Positions 17,432 to 27,523 of a stretch of DNA of 64,000 nt are shown piece after piece (positions within the stretch are counted from its first letter, which is position 1; every line of letters starts with the position of its first letter). This DNA is from Corynebacterium freneyi (GTDB lineage: Bacteria > Actinomycetota > Actinomycetes > Mycobacteriales > Mycobacteriaceae): assembly GCF_030408835.1 (NCBI RefSeq), contig NZ_CP047357.1, forward strand, positions 1,364,001 through 1,428,000. The letters run 5' to 3'. The position numbers were made by a program, and so were the translations under genes. Under the pieces are notes generated by a model. That model was given only the letters and a program-made list of their open reading frames with translations. It was not told the DNA's origin and did no database searches.

Positions 17432-18778
17432 ATGCAAACTGGAAACGGATTCAGGCGCACGGTGGCGGCGCTGGTGGCGGCGGGAATGTTCACGGCGACG
17501 GCGGGGGCGGTGCTTCCCGGCATTGCTTCGGCAGGCGATGGCGCGGCTGATGCGGCCTCGCTTTACGACGAAGACCTCCCCATCGTCGAAGCGGCCCCCG
17601 GGACCGTGCTGTCGTCTCGACCCGCCCCGTCGCCGTCGGGAAGCATCGGCGGCGGAAGCTCGGCCAACGGCTCGAGCGGAGGGGAATCGGTGGAGTACAC
17701 GGCGCGGATCTTCAGGTTCGCCACCCGCGACGGCGCCGGCCGCGGTCGCGAGGTCGGGGGAGTCGTCGCCGTGCCGGACGTGCCGTGGGAGCACGAGGGG
17801 CCGCGGCCGACGGTAGTCGTCGCACCGGGCACCGTCGGACAGGCCGACAAGTGCGCGCCGTCGGCGACGTTCGGCGAAGAGGGCGGCGGACAGATCGACC
17901 AGGTCGAACCGCTGCTGGAGCAGGGTTTCCGCGTCGTGGTCACCGACTACATCGGGTTGGGTGCGCCGGGCGTGCACACCTACGTCAACCGCGTCGACCA
18001 GGGACAGACGGTCCTCGACGCCGCCCGCGCCGGCCTTGCCATCGACGGCCTGCCCGCCGACTCGCCGATCGCGTTGTGGGGTTACTCGCAGGGCGGCGGC
18101 GCCACCGCATCGGCCGCCGAGCTGGCGCAGACCTACGCGCCGGAACTCAACGTCGTGGTCACCTTCGCCGGCGCCCCGACGGCCGACCTGTCGCAGGTGC
18201 TCACCCGCATCGACGGCAACCTGATCATGGGGGCCATCGGCTACGCGGTCAACGGGTTCCTCGCCGCCGAGCCGCACCTGCGCCCGCTCATGGACGACAT
18301 CGCGTCGCCCTACGGCAAGCGGATCCTGTCGGAGCTGTCGGAGGACTGCATCGACGATTCCGTGGCGCGCGTCGGCCTGCACCGCACGAACTCGTGGACG
18401 GTCGACGGCCGCTCGCTGTCGGATCACTTCGCCGAGCACCCGGAAATCGTCGAGGTCCTCGACCGCAACCGCATCGGCCGCCTGAAGCCGAATGCCCCGG
18501 TGCTGGTGCTCAACGGACGCAACGACGACGTCATCCCGTTCGGGCAGGCCGAGCAGCTGGCCCGCGACTGGTGCGCCCAGGGCGCCGAGGTCACGTTCGT
18601 GCCCGCCGAGATTCCCCGCCTCGCACCAGGTCTGGGCATCGGCCACGCCGCGCCCATGATGACCGGCTCGGAGCTGGCCACCCATTACCTGGCGGCGGCG
18701 TTCGGCATCGCGCTGAAGGAAGCCTCCGTCAACGGTTCCTCCTCCGACATCGAACTGCCGGGCGCCTGCCAGTTCTAG
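17432..18778 (+). CDS. Secreted LIP-family lipase/esterase (paralogue 2)
   Basis: 448 residues. A signal peptide (FRRTVAALVAAGMF) ends near GIASA. A Gly/Ser linker (about residues 65-85) precedes the alpha/beta-hydrolase body. The nucleophile elbow GYSQGG puts Ser at about residue 219. VTDYIGLGAPGVHTY matches the lipase at 6902-8311 almost exactly, so the two are paralogues about 10 kb apart. Probable role: hydrolysis of host or environmental acylglycerols. There is no ribosome site before the ATG; TACATG at 17421-17426 could be a -10 for a leaderless message. One copy of the window-wide 11-mer overlaps the mature N-terminus (17560-17570). Confidence 0.85.
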   Translation: MQTGNGFRRTVAALVAAGMFTATAGAVLPGIASAGDGAADAASLYDEDLPIVEAAPGTVLSSRPAPSPSGSIGGGSSANGSSGGESVEYTARIFRFATRDGAGRGREVGGVVAVPDVPWEHEGPRPTVVVAPGTVGQADKCAPSATFGEEGGGQIDQVEPLLEQGFRVVVTDYIGLGAPGVHTYVNRVDQGQTVLDAARAGLAIDGLPADSPIALWGYSQGGGATASAAELAQTYAPELNVVVTFAGAPTADLSQVLTRIDGNLIMGAIGYAVNGFLAAEPHLRPLMDDIASPYGKRILSELSEDCIDDSVARVGLHRTNSWTVDGRSLSDHFAEHPEIVEVLDRNRIGRLKPNAPVLVLNGRNDDVIPFGQAEQLARDWCAQGAEVTFVPAEIPRLAPGLGIGHAAPMMTGSELATHYLAAAFGIALKEASVNGSSSDIELPGACQF

Positions 18779-18791
18779 TCGGTCGTCAGTT

Positions 18792-19943
18792 CTAGAAGCG
18801 GAACCAGGGGCGGCGCGGACGTCGGCCACCCGGGTTGTCGGGACCGTCGGAATCATCGGAGTCGTCGGAGCCGTTGGAGTCGTCGGACTCGGTCGAGTCA
18901 TCCGACTGCTCCGAACCGCGTGCATCGTCCGAATCGACGCCATCGGATCCGCGCACGTCGTCGTCCACGGCGTCATCGACCGAATCGGCGGGGGAGTCGG
19001 AGGCCTGCTCGTCGTCACGCGAAGGCTCGCCGATCTGCGACGCCAGGAACCGCTCGAACTCGGCGCCCAACTCATCGGCCGACGGCATGGTCCCGTCCTC
19101 CCGGACCAGCGGGTTCGACTCCAGCGTCGCGCGGCGGCGCTCCTCCTCGTCGTGCTGGCGCTCGAGCATGTGGACGATCCCGGCGACCTCCTCCGACTCC
19201 TGGGCCTGCGTGGCCAGCAGTTCGGCGACCTTGTCCGCCTCGCGTTCCAGGGCGGTCAGCGGAAAGTCCAGGTCACCGGCGTCGGCGACGGCCTCGAGCA
19301 GGCGCAACGCCGCCAACGGGTAGTCCGACGCCGCGACGTAATGCGGCACCTGGGCGGTGAAACCGCAGGTCTTGCGGCCGCGGCGGGTCAGCTCCAACTC
19401 GATGCGCAGGCTCGCCGCACCGGGCACCGTGACCCGCTGGCCCCACGTGCGGTGGCCGGACAGCAACTCGGGATCGTTGCCATGGGCGATGACGGTCAGC
19501 GGCCGCGTGTGCGGCACGGTCATCGGCGCTGAGTACAAGGACACGGTGCGCTGCACGTCGAAACGCTCCGCCAAGTCGGCGACCGCCTCGGAAAACGCGT
19601 CCCACCGCAGATCCGGCTCCGGGCCCGACAACAGCAGGAACGGCTTGCCCGCATTGTCGCGCACCACCTGCAGCGTCAGGTCCAAGTCGGCGCTTTCGGC
19701 GACCTCATCGCCCACCATGGTCACCGCCGGGCGGCGCGAACGGTAATCCACCAGTTCGTCGTTGTTGAAGTTCACCAGCGGCCGGTGGTCGAGCGCATCG
19801 GTGAGGTGACCTGCCGAACCCGCCACCGCCATCCCAGCGTCGGCGTAGCCCTGCAGGGCGATGACCATGGTCAGACCACCGTTTTTGGGCCCCACTTCCG
19901 GGGCGGGGAACTGCATTTCGTACATCTCGTGTCCCTCGTCCAT
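18792..19943 (-). CDS. PAC2 family protein with acidic tail
   Basis: 383 residues from the ATG at 19943 (AAGGAGG eight bases upstream). The PAC2 domain fills about residues 15-270 (LQGYADAGMAV, the RPLTVIAHGN region). PAC2 proteins are relatives of proteasome-assembly chaperones; in actinobacteria the role is unknown. The last 90 residues are a low-complexity Asp/Ser run ending in a basic Arg/Pro-rich tip. Actinobacteria in this lineage often keep this gene near dtxR and sigB, as here. Confidence 0.88.
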   Translation of the reverse strand: MDEGHEMYEMQFPAPEVGPKNGGLTMVIALQGYADAGMAVAGSAGHLTDALDHRPLVNFNNDELVDYRSRRPAVTMVGDEVAESADLDLTLQVVRDNAGKPFLLLSGPEPDLRWDAFSEAVADLAERFDVQRTVSLYSAPMTVPHTRPLTVIAHGNDPELLSGHRTWGQRVTVPGAASLRIELELTRRGRKTCGFTAQVPHYVAASDYPLAALRLLEAVADAGDLDFPLTALEREADKVAELLATQAQESEEVAGIVHMLERQHDEEERRRATLESNPLVREDGTMPSADELGAEFERFLASQIGEPSRDDEQASDSPADSVDDAVDDDVRGSDGVDSDDARGSEQSDDSTESDDSNGSDDSDDSDGPDNPGGRRPRRPWFRF

Positions 19944-20074
19944 GGTGTGCGCCTCCTTACTCACCGGTTCGGGTGAAACGTCGTGCCACTGTCGGCAACT
20001 GAACCGTGCAACCACCGTCGCCCCGCAGATATTCCACAGGACGGGTTTTCTCCACATTAGGCGGTTGCCGGACC

Positions 20075-20085
20075 GCTTTACGACG
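20075..20085 (+). repeat. Window-wide 11-mer GCTTTACGACG
   Basis: Intergenic copy between the divergent PAC2 and DUF4192 genes. Confidence 0.6.
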
Positions 20086-20119
20086 AGCCCCTCAGCGGCG
20101 CGTCACGCATCCTGCGGCC

Positions 20120-21331
20120 ATGACCACACGAGGCCAAGACGCCGACCGGAATGCCCGCCCGCCGTACCCGATGGGGCCGACCATGAACCCCGCCGATGCC
20201 GTCGACATGCTGACCAACCTGCCCGGACTGCTGGGCTACCACCCGAGGGAATGCCTCGTGCTCGTCTTCGGCGACCGGTTCCTGTGCGAACCGGGGCCGG
20301 TGCTGGTGCGCGGCATCGACGGCGCGGACGTCGACGCCGTGCGCCTGGCGGCCGGCGAAATGGCCGCCGAAGGCCACGAGCGCGCCGACGTCTACGTGAT
20401 TTCCGAAGCGTGGCCCGGCGGCGGTGACGGTGACTGCGGCGGTACGGATGACGGTACGGATGACGGTCGCGGCCTTCGTCGTCGGTGCGACGGAATCGTG
20501 GCGGCGCTGGAGGACTTCGACATCGACGTCGTGCAGTTCGCGGGAGTCGACGCCGTGTACGCCGGTGCGTCGGTGACCGATGCCGACGGGTACCTGCTCG
20601 GCGTCCTCGGCGACCCGGCGGTGTCCTGGGCCTCCGACAGGCTGCACTCGAGCGGAGAGGCCATCGCGGCGAACGTGGAATCGTTGCGGGAGCGGTTTCG
20701 CCCCGAACCCGCGGGCTTGCGGATCGCGGCGGGGGAGGCGTTGCGCCGCGCCGACGACGACGTCCGGGGGCTTCGGCGCGCCGACGGTGGGTCCGGGTCG
20801 CAGGCGATGGAGCTGGTGCGCGAGCATCACCTCGAATGGTTGTCCCTCGTCGGCGCGGTCGACCGGGGCGACATCAGCGTCGACGATGCGCTGACCGAAC
20901 CGATGCACCTGCGCACCCTGGCCCGGCCGTTGGTCAGCTTGTTGCTGCGCGACCTGACCATGTGCGAGATCCTCGGCGACGCCGAAGACACCGTCCGGGC
21001 GCTGTGGCTCGGCTGCGCCCGCATCTTCCGGGGAACGGCGCGGGCCAACGCCCTGGCCTGCTACGCCATCGACCGCCACGTCCACGGCAACGCCACCATC
21101 GCCCGAGCCGCACTCGACGCGGCGCTGCTCACCGACCCCGGGCATTCGCTGTCCCAGCTGCTCCTGGTCGCCATGACCTCGGGGCGGGGCGAGGAAGCCC
21201 TTCGGTCGATGCTGGAGGCCACCACCGCCATCCTCGGTGAGGTGCATCCGGAAGACGGCGAGTACTGGTCCGACGAAAAACTGTCGATCAGCGGCGGGCG
21301 GAATGCGCGCGGTCGCCGAGGGACTCGGTGA
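20120..21331 (+). CDS. DUF4192 family protein
   Basis: About 403 residues. The opening phrase [27 protein letters not shown] is the hallmark of DUF4192, an actinobacterial family without a known function. The rest is soluble with a helical C-terminal part rich in Ala/Arg (about 260-370), resembling TPR-like helices. No ribosome site decides between ATGs at 20120, 20171 and 20183; the last gives the conserved family start. The 3' end overlaps the convergent galE by 44 bases. Confidence 0.8.
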   Translation: MTTRGQDADRNARPPYPMGPTMNPADAVDMLTNLPGLLGYHPRECLVLVFGDRFLCEPGPVLVRGIDGADVDAVRLAAGEMAAEGHERADVYVISEAWPGGGDGDCGGTDDGTDDGRGLRRRCDGIVAALEDFDIDVVQFAGVDAVYAGASVTDADGYLLGVLGDPAVSWASDRLHSSGEAIAANVESLRERFRPEPAGLRIAAGEALRRADDDVRGLRRADGGSGSQAMELVREHHLEWLSLVGAVDRGDISVDDALTEPMHLRTLARPLVSLLLRDLTMCEILGDAEDTVRALWLGCARIFRGTARANALACYAIDRHVHGNATIARAALDAALLTDPGHSLSQLLLVAMTSGRGEEALRSMLEATTAILGEVHPEDGEYWSDEKLSISGGRNARGRRGTR

Positions 21332-22271
21332 ACTTCCACGCGTCGGAGACGATGGTCTTCAGATCCGTCAACTTCGGATCCCACCCCAACTCGGAAATGG
21401 CGCGGGCGGACGAGGCGATGAGGGTCGCCGGGTCTCCGCCGCGGCGCGGGGCATCCTCCGCCGGGATCGGGTGGCCGGTTACCTCGCGGCAGGTGTCGAT
21501 GACCTGGCGGACCGAGTACCCGTCGCCGGAGCCGAGGTTGAAGATGCGGTGCGTGCCCGCCTCATTCGAGCCCAACGCCAGCAGGTGGGCGTCGGCGAGG
21601 TCCTTGACGTGGATGTAGTCGCGCACCGCAGTGCCGTCGGCCGTCGGCCAGTCGTTGCCGAAGACCATGATCTTGTCGCGGTGGCCCAACGCCACCTGCA
21701 GCACCAGGGGGATGAGATGCGTTTCCACTACGCGGTTTTCGCCGTGGCCGTTCCACGCGCCGGCGACGTTGAAGTACCGCAGGCTCGTCGCCCCCAGCCC
21801 GTAGGCCCGGGCGTAGGAGGTGATGGCGTAGTCGATGGACAGCTTCGTCGCGCCGTACGCGTTGGTCGGGGCGGTGGGCATGTCCTCGGTGATCGGCACC
21901 TGCGTCGGCTCGCCGTAGGTCGCGGCGGTGGAGGAGAACACCAGGTTGTCCGTGTTCGTGTCGCGCATCGCGTCGAGCAACGTCAGCGTGGTGCCGACGT
22001 TGCCGTGCCAGTACTCCGCCGGCACCTCCACGGATTCTCCGACCAGGGAACGCGCCGCGAAATGCAGCACCCCGTCGAATGCGCCGTCGGAAAGCACGTC
22101 GCCGATGACGTCGGCGACGTTGGCCTCGATGAACTCGGCGCCTTCGGGCACGCCGTCGCGATTGCCCGTCGACAGATCGTCGAGGACCGTCACCTCGTGG
22201 CCCCCGGACAGCAGGACGGCGGCGGTCACGCCACCGACGTAACCGGCACCACCCGTCACCAGGAGTTTCAC
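21288..22271 (-). CDS. galE: UDP-glucose 4-epimerase GalE
   Basis: 327-residue short-chain dehydrogenase-type epimerase. NAD-binding GGAGYVGG is at the N-terminus and the catalytic YxxxK is in NAYGATKLS. It interconverts UDP-glucose and UDP-galactose, the latter being needed for galactan of the arabinogalactan wall. The GTG start at 22271 overlaps the dtxR stop by four bases (GTGA), so it is translationally coupled to dtxR, an arrangement conserved in corynebacteria. Confidence 0.96.
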   Translation of the reverse strand: MKLLVTGGAGYVGGVTAAVLLSGGHEVTVLDDLSTGNRDGVPEGAEFIEANVADVIGDVLSDGAFDGVLHFAARSLVGESVEVPAEYWHGNVGTTLTLLDAMRDTNTDNLVFSSTAATYGEPTQVPITEDMPTAPTNAYGATKLSIDYAITSYARAYGLGATSLRYFNVAGAWNGHGENRVVETHLIPLVLQVALGHRDKIMVFGNDWPTADGTAVRDYIHVKDLADAHLLALGSNEAGTHRIFNLGSGDGYSVRQVIDTCREVTGHPIPAEDAPRRGGDPATLIASSARAISELGWDPKLTDLKTIVSDAWKFTESLGDRAHSARR

Positions 22272-22954
22272 TTGTCGTGCACCACCATCACCGCGTGGGA
22301 GAGCGTATCCGGGATGTCCAGCGAATGATCGCCACGCGCCAACGTCACACGCCCCGGATGGAGCTCGACCTCGGCTTCGGCGCCCGGCATGATGCCGGCG
22401 GTGTGAAGCCGCTTCATGTAGGTCGGCTCGACCTGAAGAATCTCGTTGATCTGCAACACCGTCACATGGTGCGGGCCGCCCTCGGGCAGCTCGGACAGGC
22501 GGACGGCGTCGGCCGGCAGGTCAGCCGCGGCGGTCGAATCCAGTTCCTCCAGCCCCGGGATGGGGTTGCCGAACGGCGACACCGTGTGCTCGTCGAGGAC
22601 GTCGAGCAGCTTGCGCTCGACCTCGTCGCTCATCACGTGCTCCCACCGGCAGGCCTCGTCGTGGACCTTGTCCCACTCCAGCCCGATGACGTCGGTGAGC
22701 AGGCGCTCCGCCAGCCGGTGCTTGCGCATAACCGCCGTCGCGCGGGCGCGGCCCTCCTCAGACAACTTCAAGCTGCGGTCCGGGGCGACCGACAGCAGGC
22801 CGTCGCGTTCCATGCGGGCCACCGTCTGGCTCACCGTCGGGCCGGACTGCTCCAGCCGCTCGGCGATTCGGGCACGCAGGGGGATGATGCCCTCTTCTTC
22901 GAGCTCGAAGACGGTGCGCAAATACATCTCCGTGGTGTCTACCAGGTCCTTCAC
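22268..22954 (-). CDS. dtxR: Iron-dependent repressor DtxR
   Basis: 228 residues from a GTG at 22954, preceded by GGAGGA and giving the canonical (M)KDLVDTTEM start. Every known metal ligand is in its textbook position: Met10, Cys102, Glu105, His106 (site 1-type) and His79, Glu83, His98 (site 2-type). A DNA-binding winged helix (residues 1-70) and a C-terminal SH3-like domain complete it. With Fe2+ it represses iron uptake and tunes iron storage and heme genes. Candidate target sites in this window lie before the siderophore transporter and the ferritin gene. Confidence 0.97.
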   Translation of the reverse strand: MKDLVDTTEMYLRTVFELEEEGIIPLRARIAERLEQSGPTVSQTVARMERDGLLSVAPDRSLKLSEEGRARATAVMRKHRLAERLLTDVIGLEWDKVHDEACRWEHVMSDEVERKLLDVLDEHTVSPFGNPIPGLEELDSTAAADLPADAVRLSELPEGGPHHVTVLQINEILQVEPTYMKRLHTAGIMPGAEAEVELHPGRVTLARGDHSLDIPDTLSHAVMVVHDK

Positions 22955-23092
22955 TGCTGTCCTCCGGGGGCTCAAAACGTCTGCCCGCGCGCGTGCGCGG
23001 CGGCGCGCCGCGCCATCGACGTGGCGACGGGCGGCGCGAATACTTCAACAATAACCGCAACCGGGGTTCGTTTGTTCCCGACAAAGCGGCGC

Positions 23093-23124
23093 GCCCCGTC
23101 ACCGAGCGGATGCGGTGACGGGGC
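23093..23124 (-). terminator. Strong hairpin downstream of sigB
   Basis: Perfect 11-base arms GCCCCGTCACC (23093-23103) and GGTGACGGGGC (23114-23124) with a 10-base loop. It lies 50 bases past the sigB stop and upstream of dtxR. The T run is weak. Confidence 0.55.
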
Positions 23125-23176
23125 GGCGGATGTTCCCGCGGGGATCCCGGCGACCGGGAACTCCGGGAAAGCGGGG

Positions 23177-24166
23177 CTATTTGGCGTAGGCGCGCAGCTT
23201 GTCGGCGCGCTCGCCCTCGCGCAGCTTGGCCATGACCTCGCGCTCGATCTGGCGGACGCGCTCGCGGGACAGGCCGAAGTGGCGGCCGATCTGATCGAGG
23301 GTGCGGGGCAGGCCGTCATCGAGGCCGTAGCGCAGCTTGATGACCTCCTGCTCCCGGATCTCCAGCGTCGACAGCACGCGGCGGACGTCGTGGTGGCGCA
23401 GCGACGCGACGACGGCCTCTTCGGCGTCGGTGGCCTCCGAGTCCTCGATGAAGTCGCCCAGCGGCGCTTCCTCGTCGGTGCCCACCGGCATGTCCAGGCT
23501 CACCGGGTCGCGGGACTGGCGCAGCAGCATTTCGATCTTGGCCTCGGGGATGCCGGACTCCTCGGCCAGCTCCTCGTTGGTGGCCTCGCGGCCCAGCTGC
23601 TGGTACAGCTCGCGCTTGATGCGGGAGATCTTGTTGACCTGCTCGACCAGGTGGACGGGCAGGCGGATGGTGCGCGACTGGTCGGCCATGCCGCGGGTGA
23701 TGGCCTGGCGGATCCACCAGGTCGCGTACGTGGAGAACTTGAAGCCCTTGGTGTAGTCGAACTTCTCCATCGCGCGGATGAGACCAAGGTTGCCCTCCTG
23801 GATGAGGTCCAGCAGCGGCATGCCGCGGCCGGTGTAGCGCTTGGCCAGCGACACCACCAGGCGCAGGTTCGCTTCCAGCAGGTGAGCGCGGGCGGCCTTG
23901 CCGTCCTTGGCGATGATCTTCGCGTCGCGCTTCTTGGCGCGGGTCATCTTCGCGCCGGTCTTCAGCAGGTGTTCGGCGTAAACGCCGGCTTCAATGCGCT
24001 TGGAGAGTTCGACCTCTTCCTCCGCACTGAGCAAGGCCGTCTTGCCGATTCCGTTGAGGTACACGCGAACCAGATCCGCGGAAGGGTTGTTGTTGTTCCC
24101 GCTGCGGCGCCCGGTATCTCGCTCCCGGGTTTCGCGCTCGTCAGTTCGGACATCGGCACTAGTCAT
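23177..24166 (-). CDS. sigB: Group-2 RNA polymerase sigma factor SigB
   Basis: 329 residues with sigma-70 regions 1.2 to 4.2 ([28 protein letters not shown], and a region 4 ending [21 protein letters not shown]). It lacks the long N-terminal extension of the SigA in this window. In corynebacteria SigB directs general-stress and transition-phase transcription. AGGAAAGG precedes the start. Neighbourhood with dtxR is conserved. Confidence 0.95.
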   Translation of the reverse strand: MTSADVRTDERETRERDTGRRSGNNNNPSADLVRVYLNGIGKTALLSAEEEVELSKRIEAGVYAEHLLKTGAKMTRAKKRDAKIIAKDGKAARAHLLEANLRLVVSLAKRYTGRGMPLLDLIQEGNLGLIRAMEKFDYTKGFKFSTYATWWIRQAITRGMADQSRTIRLPVHLVEQVNKISRIKRELYQQLGREATNEELAEESGIPEAKIEMLLRQSRDPVSLDMPVGTDEEAPLGDFIEDSEATDAEEAVVASLRHHDVRRVLSTLEIREQEVIKLRYGLDDGLPRTLDQIGRHFGLSRERVRQIEREVMAKLREGERADKLRAYAK

Positions 24167-24459
24167 GTGATCCGGCCTTTCCTTGGGAAGTCGACGATCT
24201 CACCCGGTCCAACGGACCGGCGCCTCGGTTTGTTCCCGCCGCGGCATATCGGTGACGAGTCGAATGGGGGAATTCGGGTCGACCTTTGTGTTTCTTCGGC
24301 AAAACTGCAGGTGAAGTGCGTCACGTCGCCGATTTCGCACTACCGGGAAGCGTTCCACGTCGTCTTTTGGTGCCCCATTTCGGGGGAGGGGCAATGCTTT
24401 ACGACGGTGACACCTGGGAACGGTTCAGTGTGCCGACGCCAGGCTCGACGGGTGTCGGA
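24167..24459. other. Intergenic region upstream of sigB
   Basis: 293 bases holding the sigB promoter and the end of dtd. I see no gene. A copy of the window-wide 11-mer lies at 24396-24406. No convincing promoter could be fixed by eye. Confidence 0.5.
24396..24406 (+). repeat. Window-wide 11-mer GCTTTACGACG
   Basis: Intergenic copy between dtd and sigB. Confidence 0.6.
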
Positions 24460-24894
24460 TCAACATTCCACGAGCACGGTAAAGGGACCGGAGTTGACCG
24501 ACTCGACGTCCATCATCGCCCCGAACCGTCCCTCGGCGACCTCGAGGCCGCGTTCGCGCAGTCGGCCGACGATCTTCGCGATGACCGGCTCGGCCACCTC
24601 ACCCGGTGCGGCGTCGGTCCACGACGGTCTGCGGCCCTTCTTCGTCGCGCCCATGAGCGTGAACTGGCTGACCACCAGAACCGGAGCGCCCACGTCGACG
24701 GCCGACTTCTCGCCGTCGAGGATGCGCAATTCGGCGATCTTGCGCGCCATCGTCTCCCACGCGTCCGGATCGTCGTCCCGCCCGACGCCGACGAGGGCGA
24801 GCAGCCCGCCGGTGTCGCCGCCGTCGATTTCCCCGACGACTTCTCCGTCGACGCGCACCGCCGCACGCGTCACCCTGGTCACGACCGCCTTCAT
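24460..24894 (-). CDS. dtd: D-aminoacyl-tRNA deacylase
   Basis: 144 residues, normal family length. SQFTL and the Gly-cisPro motif in NSGPFT form the proofreading pocket. It removes D-amino acids (and Gly from tRNA-Ala) from mischarged tRNAs in the cytoplasm. It follows the methyltransferase gene on the same strand with an 80-base gap. Confidence 0.95.
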   Translation of the reverse strand: MKAVVTRVTRAAVRVDGEVVGEIDGGDTGGLLALVGVGRDDDPDAWETMARKIAELRILDGEKSAVDVGAPVLVVSQFTLMGATKKGRRPSWTDAAPGEVAEPVIAKIVGRLRERGLEVAEGRFGAMMDVESVNSGPFTVLVEC

Positions 24895-24976
24895 GTGTTC
24901 GCCGTCTCCTTCTCGTTGGTCTCGTTCGGCTGGTTGGTTTCGTTCGACGCGCTTGTGGCCGCGTCAGGCGCGTCGG

Positions 24977-26581
24977 CTACTCGTCGTGGGCGTCGGCGTC
25001 GTCAAGCAACTCGGCCGGCAACAGCAGCCCATGCCGGACCAGGTCGACGACGACGGGGACGAGCGCCTCCTTGACGTCGTCGAGGCCGTCCTCCGGAAGC
25101 GCTCCGAGCATGGCCATGACGTCGAGCACCGTCGCCAGCGGCGCGTCCGGAGTGATCGCGGACAGGATGCGCACGACGGCGTCATCGGTGTCATGGCTCC
25201 ATCGCGGCCCATCGGTGCGGGTGATGCGCAGGGCGGCGGGGGAGAAGCCCTGCTCCGGATCGGCCTCGGTGCCGGCCAGCTCGACTCGCTCGACGGCCAC
25301 GCCCGGCCGGACCCGGTACCGGGCGTCGAGAATGTCCCCGGCGTTTCGGTCGCGCAGCCAGGCGGTGCGCAGCAACCACTCGGCCGCCTCGTCGCGGAAC
25401 GGCCCACCCAACGGCTGTGGCATGTCCTCGCACGTGATCGACGAAGGCCCGTCGACGCGCTGCAGCGTGATGTAGCCGAAACCGATGCCCACGACGTCGT
25501 TGGCGGCGAAATGGTCGAGCCACCGGCGGGTCTTCGCCCGGCCCCCGGCGCTCCGCGGGTCGATGGACTCGTCGCGAAGCCACGTGCCCACGTAGGCGGC
25601 CGGGTCGACGACGTCGCGCTGGATGATCCACGCCTCGACGCCCTCCTTCGGCAACCACGACGCCACGCGAGAGGCCCAATCCGCCCCATCGCCGGAATCG
25701 ACGTGCGCCCACGCGCCCAGCAGATGCGCGGTGCCGTCGGGCTCGAGGTGATCCGGCACCTCGCGCAACATCAACTCGGTGGCGCCGTCGAGGTCGAGAC
25801 CGGAGTCGCGGTAGACGTGGCCGACCTCCGGCACGCCGACGACGAACGGCGGGTTGGCGACGATGCGGTCGAAACGGCGACCCGCCACCGGCTGGAACCA
25901 CGAGCCGACCAGAACCTCCGAGGAGTCGGCCAGACCCGCCGCGGCCAGCGTCGCCTCCGCGAACAGGCACGCCCTGGGGTGGACGTCGGTGGCCGTGATG
26001 GAACCGGCGCCATGCTGTCCGAGCGCCTGCACCCCGCATCCGGCCCCCAGATCCAGGGCGGAGCCGACGGGATCCATCGGCGTGATGTCCAACAGGGACC
26101 GCGATGCCCGGCCCACCCCCAGAACGTGGTCCGGGCCGGGAACATGATCGGTCATGGAGGCGTCGCGGTCGGAGAAGACCAGCCGCTCCACGCCGTCGAC
26201 CTCCACGGGGCGCGCATCGATGGCCGCGGCATGACGGGGGTGCTGCCCCGCGTCTCCGACGTTGCGCAGCACTCCGCAGCGAATGCAGTCGGCGACGAGT
26301 TCTTCACCCAGCCACGGCACCAGGTCCACGGCATCTCCCACGATGAACGCGGAGACGACCGCGGCCAGCCCCGGCCGGTCCAACGCGAGATCGATCTTGC
26401 ACACCACCGCCTCCGGTTCGCCCCGGTCGAGGGCGGCCAGGCCGTCGTCGTCAAGCAACTGACGCAGGCCGGACACCCCGTAGCCCAAGCCGCGCAACGC
26501 ATCGGCCAAACGCGGGGCGAGGGCCGGCAGCCCGGCAAGCTCCTCGTCCGAGGGCGGGGTCACGATCGGATCGGTGCTCAC
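24977..26581 (-). CDS. SAM-dependent methyltransferase, PrmC/HemK-like
   Basis: 534 residues. An N-terminal domain of about 150 residues (DUF7059-type in actinobacteria) precedes a class I methyltransferase core with LDLGAGCGVQAL (SAM loop) and NPPFV, the NPPY-type catalytic motif of N5-glutamine and adenine methyltransferases. The substrate is unassigned. A C-terminal region of about 180 residues is specific to this group. The GTG start overlaps the stop of the DUF3099 gene by four bases, so the two are coupled. Two copies of the window-wide 11-mer lie in LLDD-type codons (24997-25007 and 26446-26456). Confidence 0.85.
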   Translation of the reverse strand: MSTDPIVTPPSDEELAGLPALAPRLADALRGLGYGVSGLRQLLDDDGLAALDRGEPEAVVCKIDLALDRPGLAAVVSAFIVGDAVDLVPWLGEELVADCIRCGVLRNVGDAGQHPRHAAAIDARPVEVDGVERLVFSDRDASMTDHVPGPDHVLGVGRASRSLLDITPMDPVGSALDLGAGCGVQALGQHGAGSITATDVHPRACLFAEATLAAAGLADSSEVLVGSWFQPVAGRRFDRIVANPPFVVGVPEVGHVYRDSGLDLDGATELMLREVPDHLEPDGTAHLLGAWAHVDSGDGADWASRVASWLPKEGVEAWIIQRDVVDPAAYVGTWLRDESIDPRSAGGRAKTRRWLDHFAANDVVGIGFGYITLQRVDGPSSITCEDMPQPLGGPFRDEAAEWLLRTAWLRDRNAGDILDARYRVRPGVAVERVELAGTEADPEQGFSPAALRITRTDGPRWSHDTDDAVVRILSAITPDAPLATVLDVMAMLGALPEDGLDDVKEALVPVVVDLVRHGLLLPAELLDDADAHDE

Positions 26582-27177
26582 TTCTTGCGGTTCTCCCGTG
26601 ATTCGGTGGTTGGGTTCTGGTCGGCGTCGGCCGGGTCATCTGCGTCCGCGTCATCGTCTTCCATGTCGATGATCATCGACGGATCGATACCCCCGTAGGG
26701 GCCGACGCCGACCTCGTCGCCGCGAACGGCCGGCAAATTCACGTCGCGCGGATCGGCGTCGGAATCGCTGGTGGCACCGGACCCGCCGGCGGTCAGGGCG
26801 TGGGAGGGGCCGTCGGAAAGCCGGGCCAGCCGTTCCCGCTGCGCCTCCTCCCACCTGCGATTCTGCTCGCGCACGACGCCCGGCTTGTACACCCGCGGCG
26901 ACCGCTTGTCCGCCGGCTCACCCACGCCATTGGCGATGACCACAGCAACCCACGGCATCGGCACCGACAACACGGTGAGGATCGCCGCCAACCACGCCAG
27001 GTCCCACCACAAAAACGCGGCGGCGGCCAGCAACAGCAACGGAATGCGCGACCACTGCAACACCGCGTAGGTGTGCCGACGGTAGTTGTAGTTGCGAATG
27101 CGGGACTGCCGCGCGTCCGTGATCAGCACCGCTTCGGGGCCGCGCCTGCCCCGGCGGTTCGTCCGCCGATTCGCCAT
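26578..27177 (-). CDS. DUF3099 family membrane protein
   Basis: 199 residues from the ATG at 27177; a longer frame upstream only overlaps the divergent gene. Basic start (ANRRTNRRGRRGPEAVLITDA), two adjacent transmembrane segments (about residues 43-85), then a hydrophilic C-terminus ending in Asp-rich and charged sequence. The ITDA opening fits DUF3099. Function unknown. Coupled to the methyltransferase by a four-base overlap. Confidence 0.8.
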   Translation of the reverse strand: MANRRTNRRGRRGPEAVLITDARQSRIRNYNYRRHTYAVLQWSRIPLLLLAAAAFLWWDLAWLAAILTVLSVPMPWVAVVIANGVGEPADKRSPRVYKPGVVREQNRRWEEAQRERLARLSDGPSHALTAGGSGATSDSDADPRDVNLPAVRGDEVGVGPYGGIDPSMIIDMEDDDADADDPADADQNPTTESRENRKK

Positions 27178-27274
27178 GGCCACAACGGTACTCGCCGCGC
27201 AAACTCCCGCAGTGCCGGGCCGGTTCCGGGGCCGGGCGCCTGCCGATCCGGCCGATGGTGCACAATCGGGAACC

Positions 27275-27523
27275 GTGAGCACGCCCCTGAAGACCACGAA
27301 GACCATCGAACGGACCGACACCCGCGTCGACGAGACGACGCGCGATGACACCCCGAAGTTCTTCCATTACGTCAAGAAGGACCGGATCGTCGACTCCGCC
27401 GTGTCGGGCAGCTACGTCGTCGCCCTGTGCGGCGAAACGTTCCCGGTGACCAAGTCGGCCAAGCCCGGCTCGCCGGTGTGCCCGGAATGCGAGCGGATCT
27501 ACAAGACCCTCCGCCGCAAGTGA
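27275..27523 (+). CDS. DUF3039 small zinc-ribbon-like protein
   Basis: 82 residues from a GTG at 27275. The C-terminal half has CGETF and CPECERIYKTL, spaced as a possible metal site. DUF3039 is a conserved actinobacterial family of unknown role. CACAAT at 27261-27266 lies eight bases upstream with no ribosome site, which suggests a leaderless message. Its TGA overlaps the helicase GTG by four bases. Confidence 0.85.
   Translation: MSTPLKTTKTIERTDTRVDETTRDDTPKFFHYVKKDRIVDSAVSGSYVVALCGETFPVTKSAKPGSPVCPECERIYKTLRRK

Noticed and set aside
22277..26698. A 1473-residue plus-strand open frame across dtxR, sigB, dtd and the methyltransferase
   Set aside because: It is the reverse-strand shadow of real genes in high-GC sequence: low-complexity His/Arg/Gly/Val composition, no domain, and it overlaps four well-supported genes.
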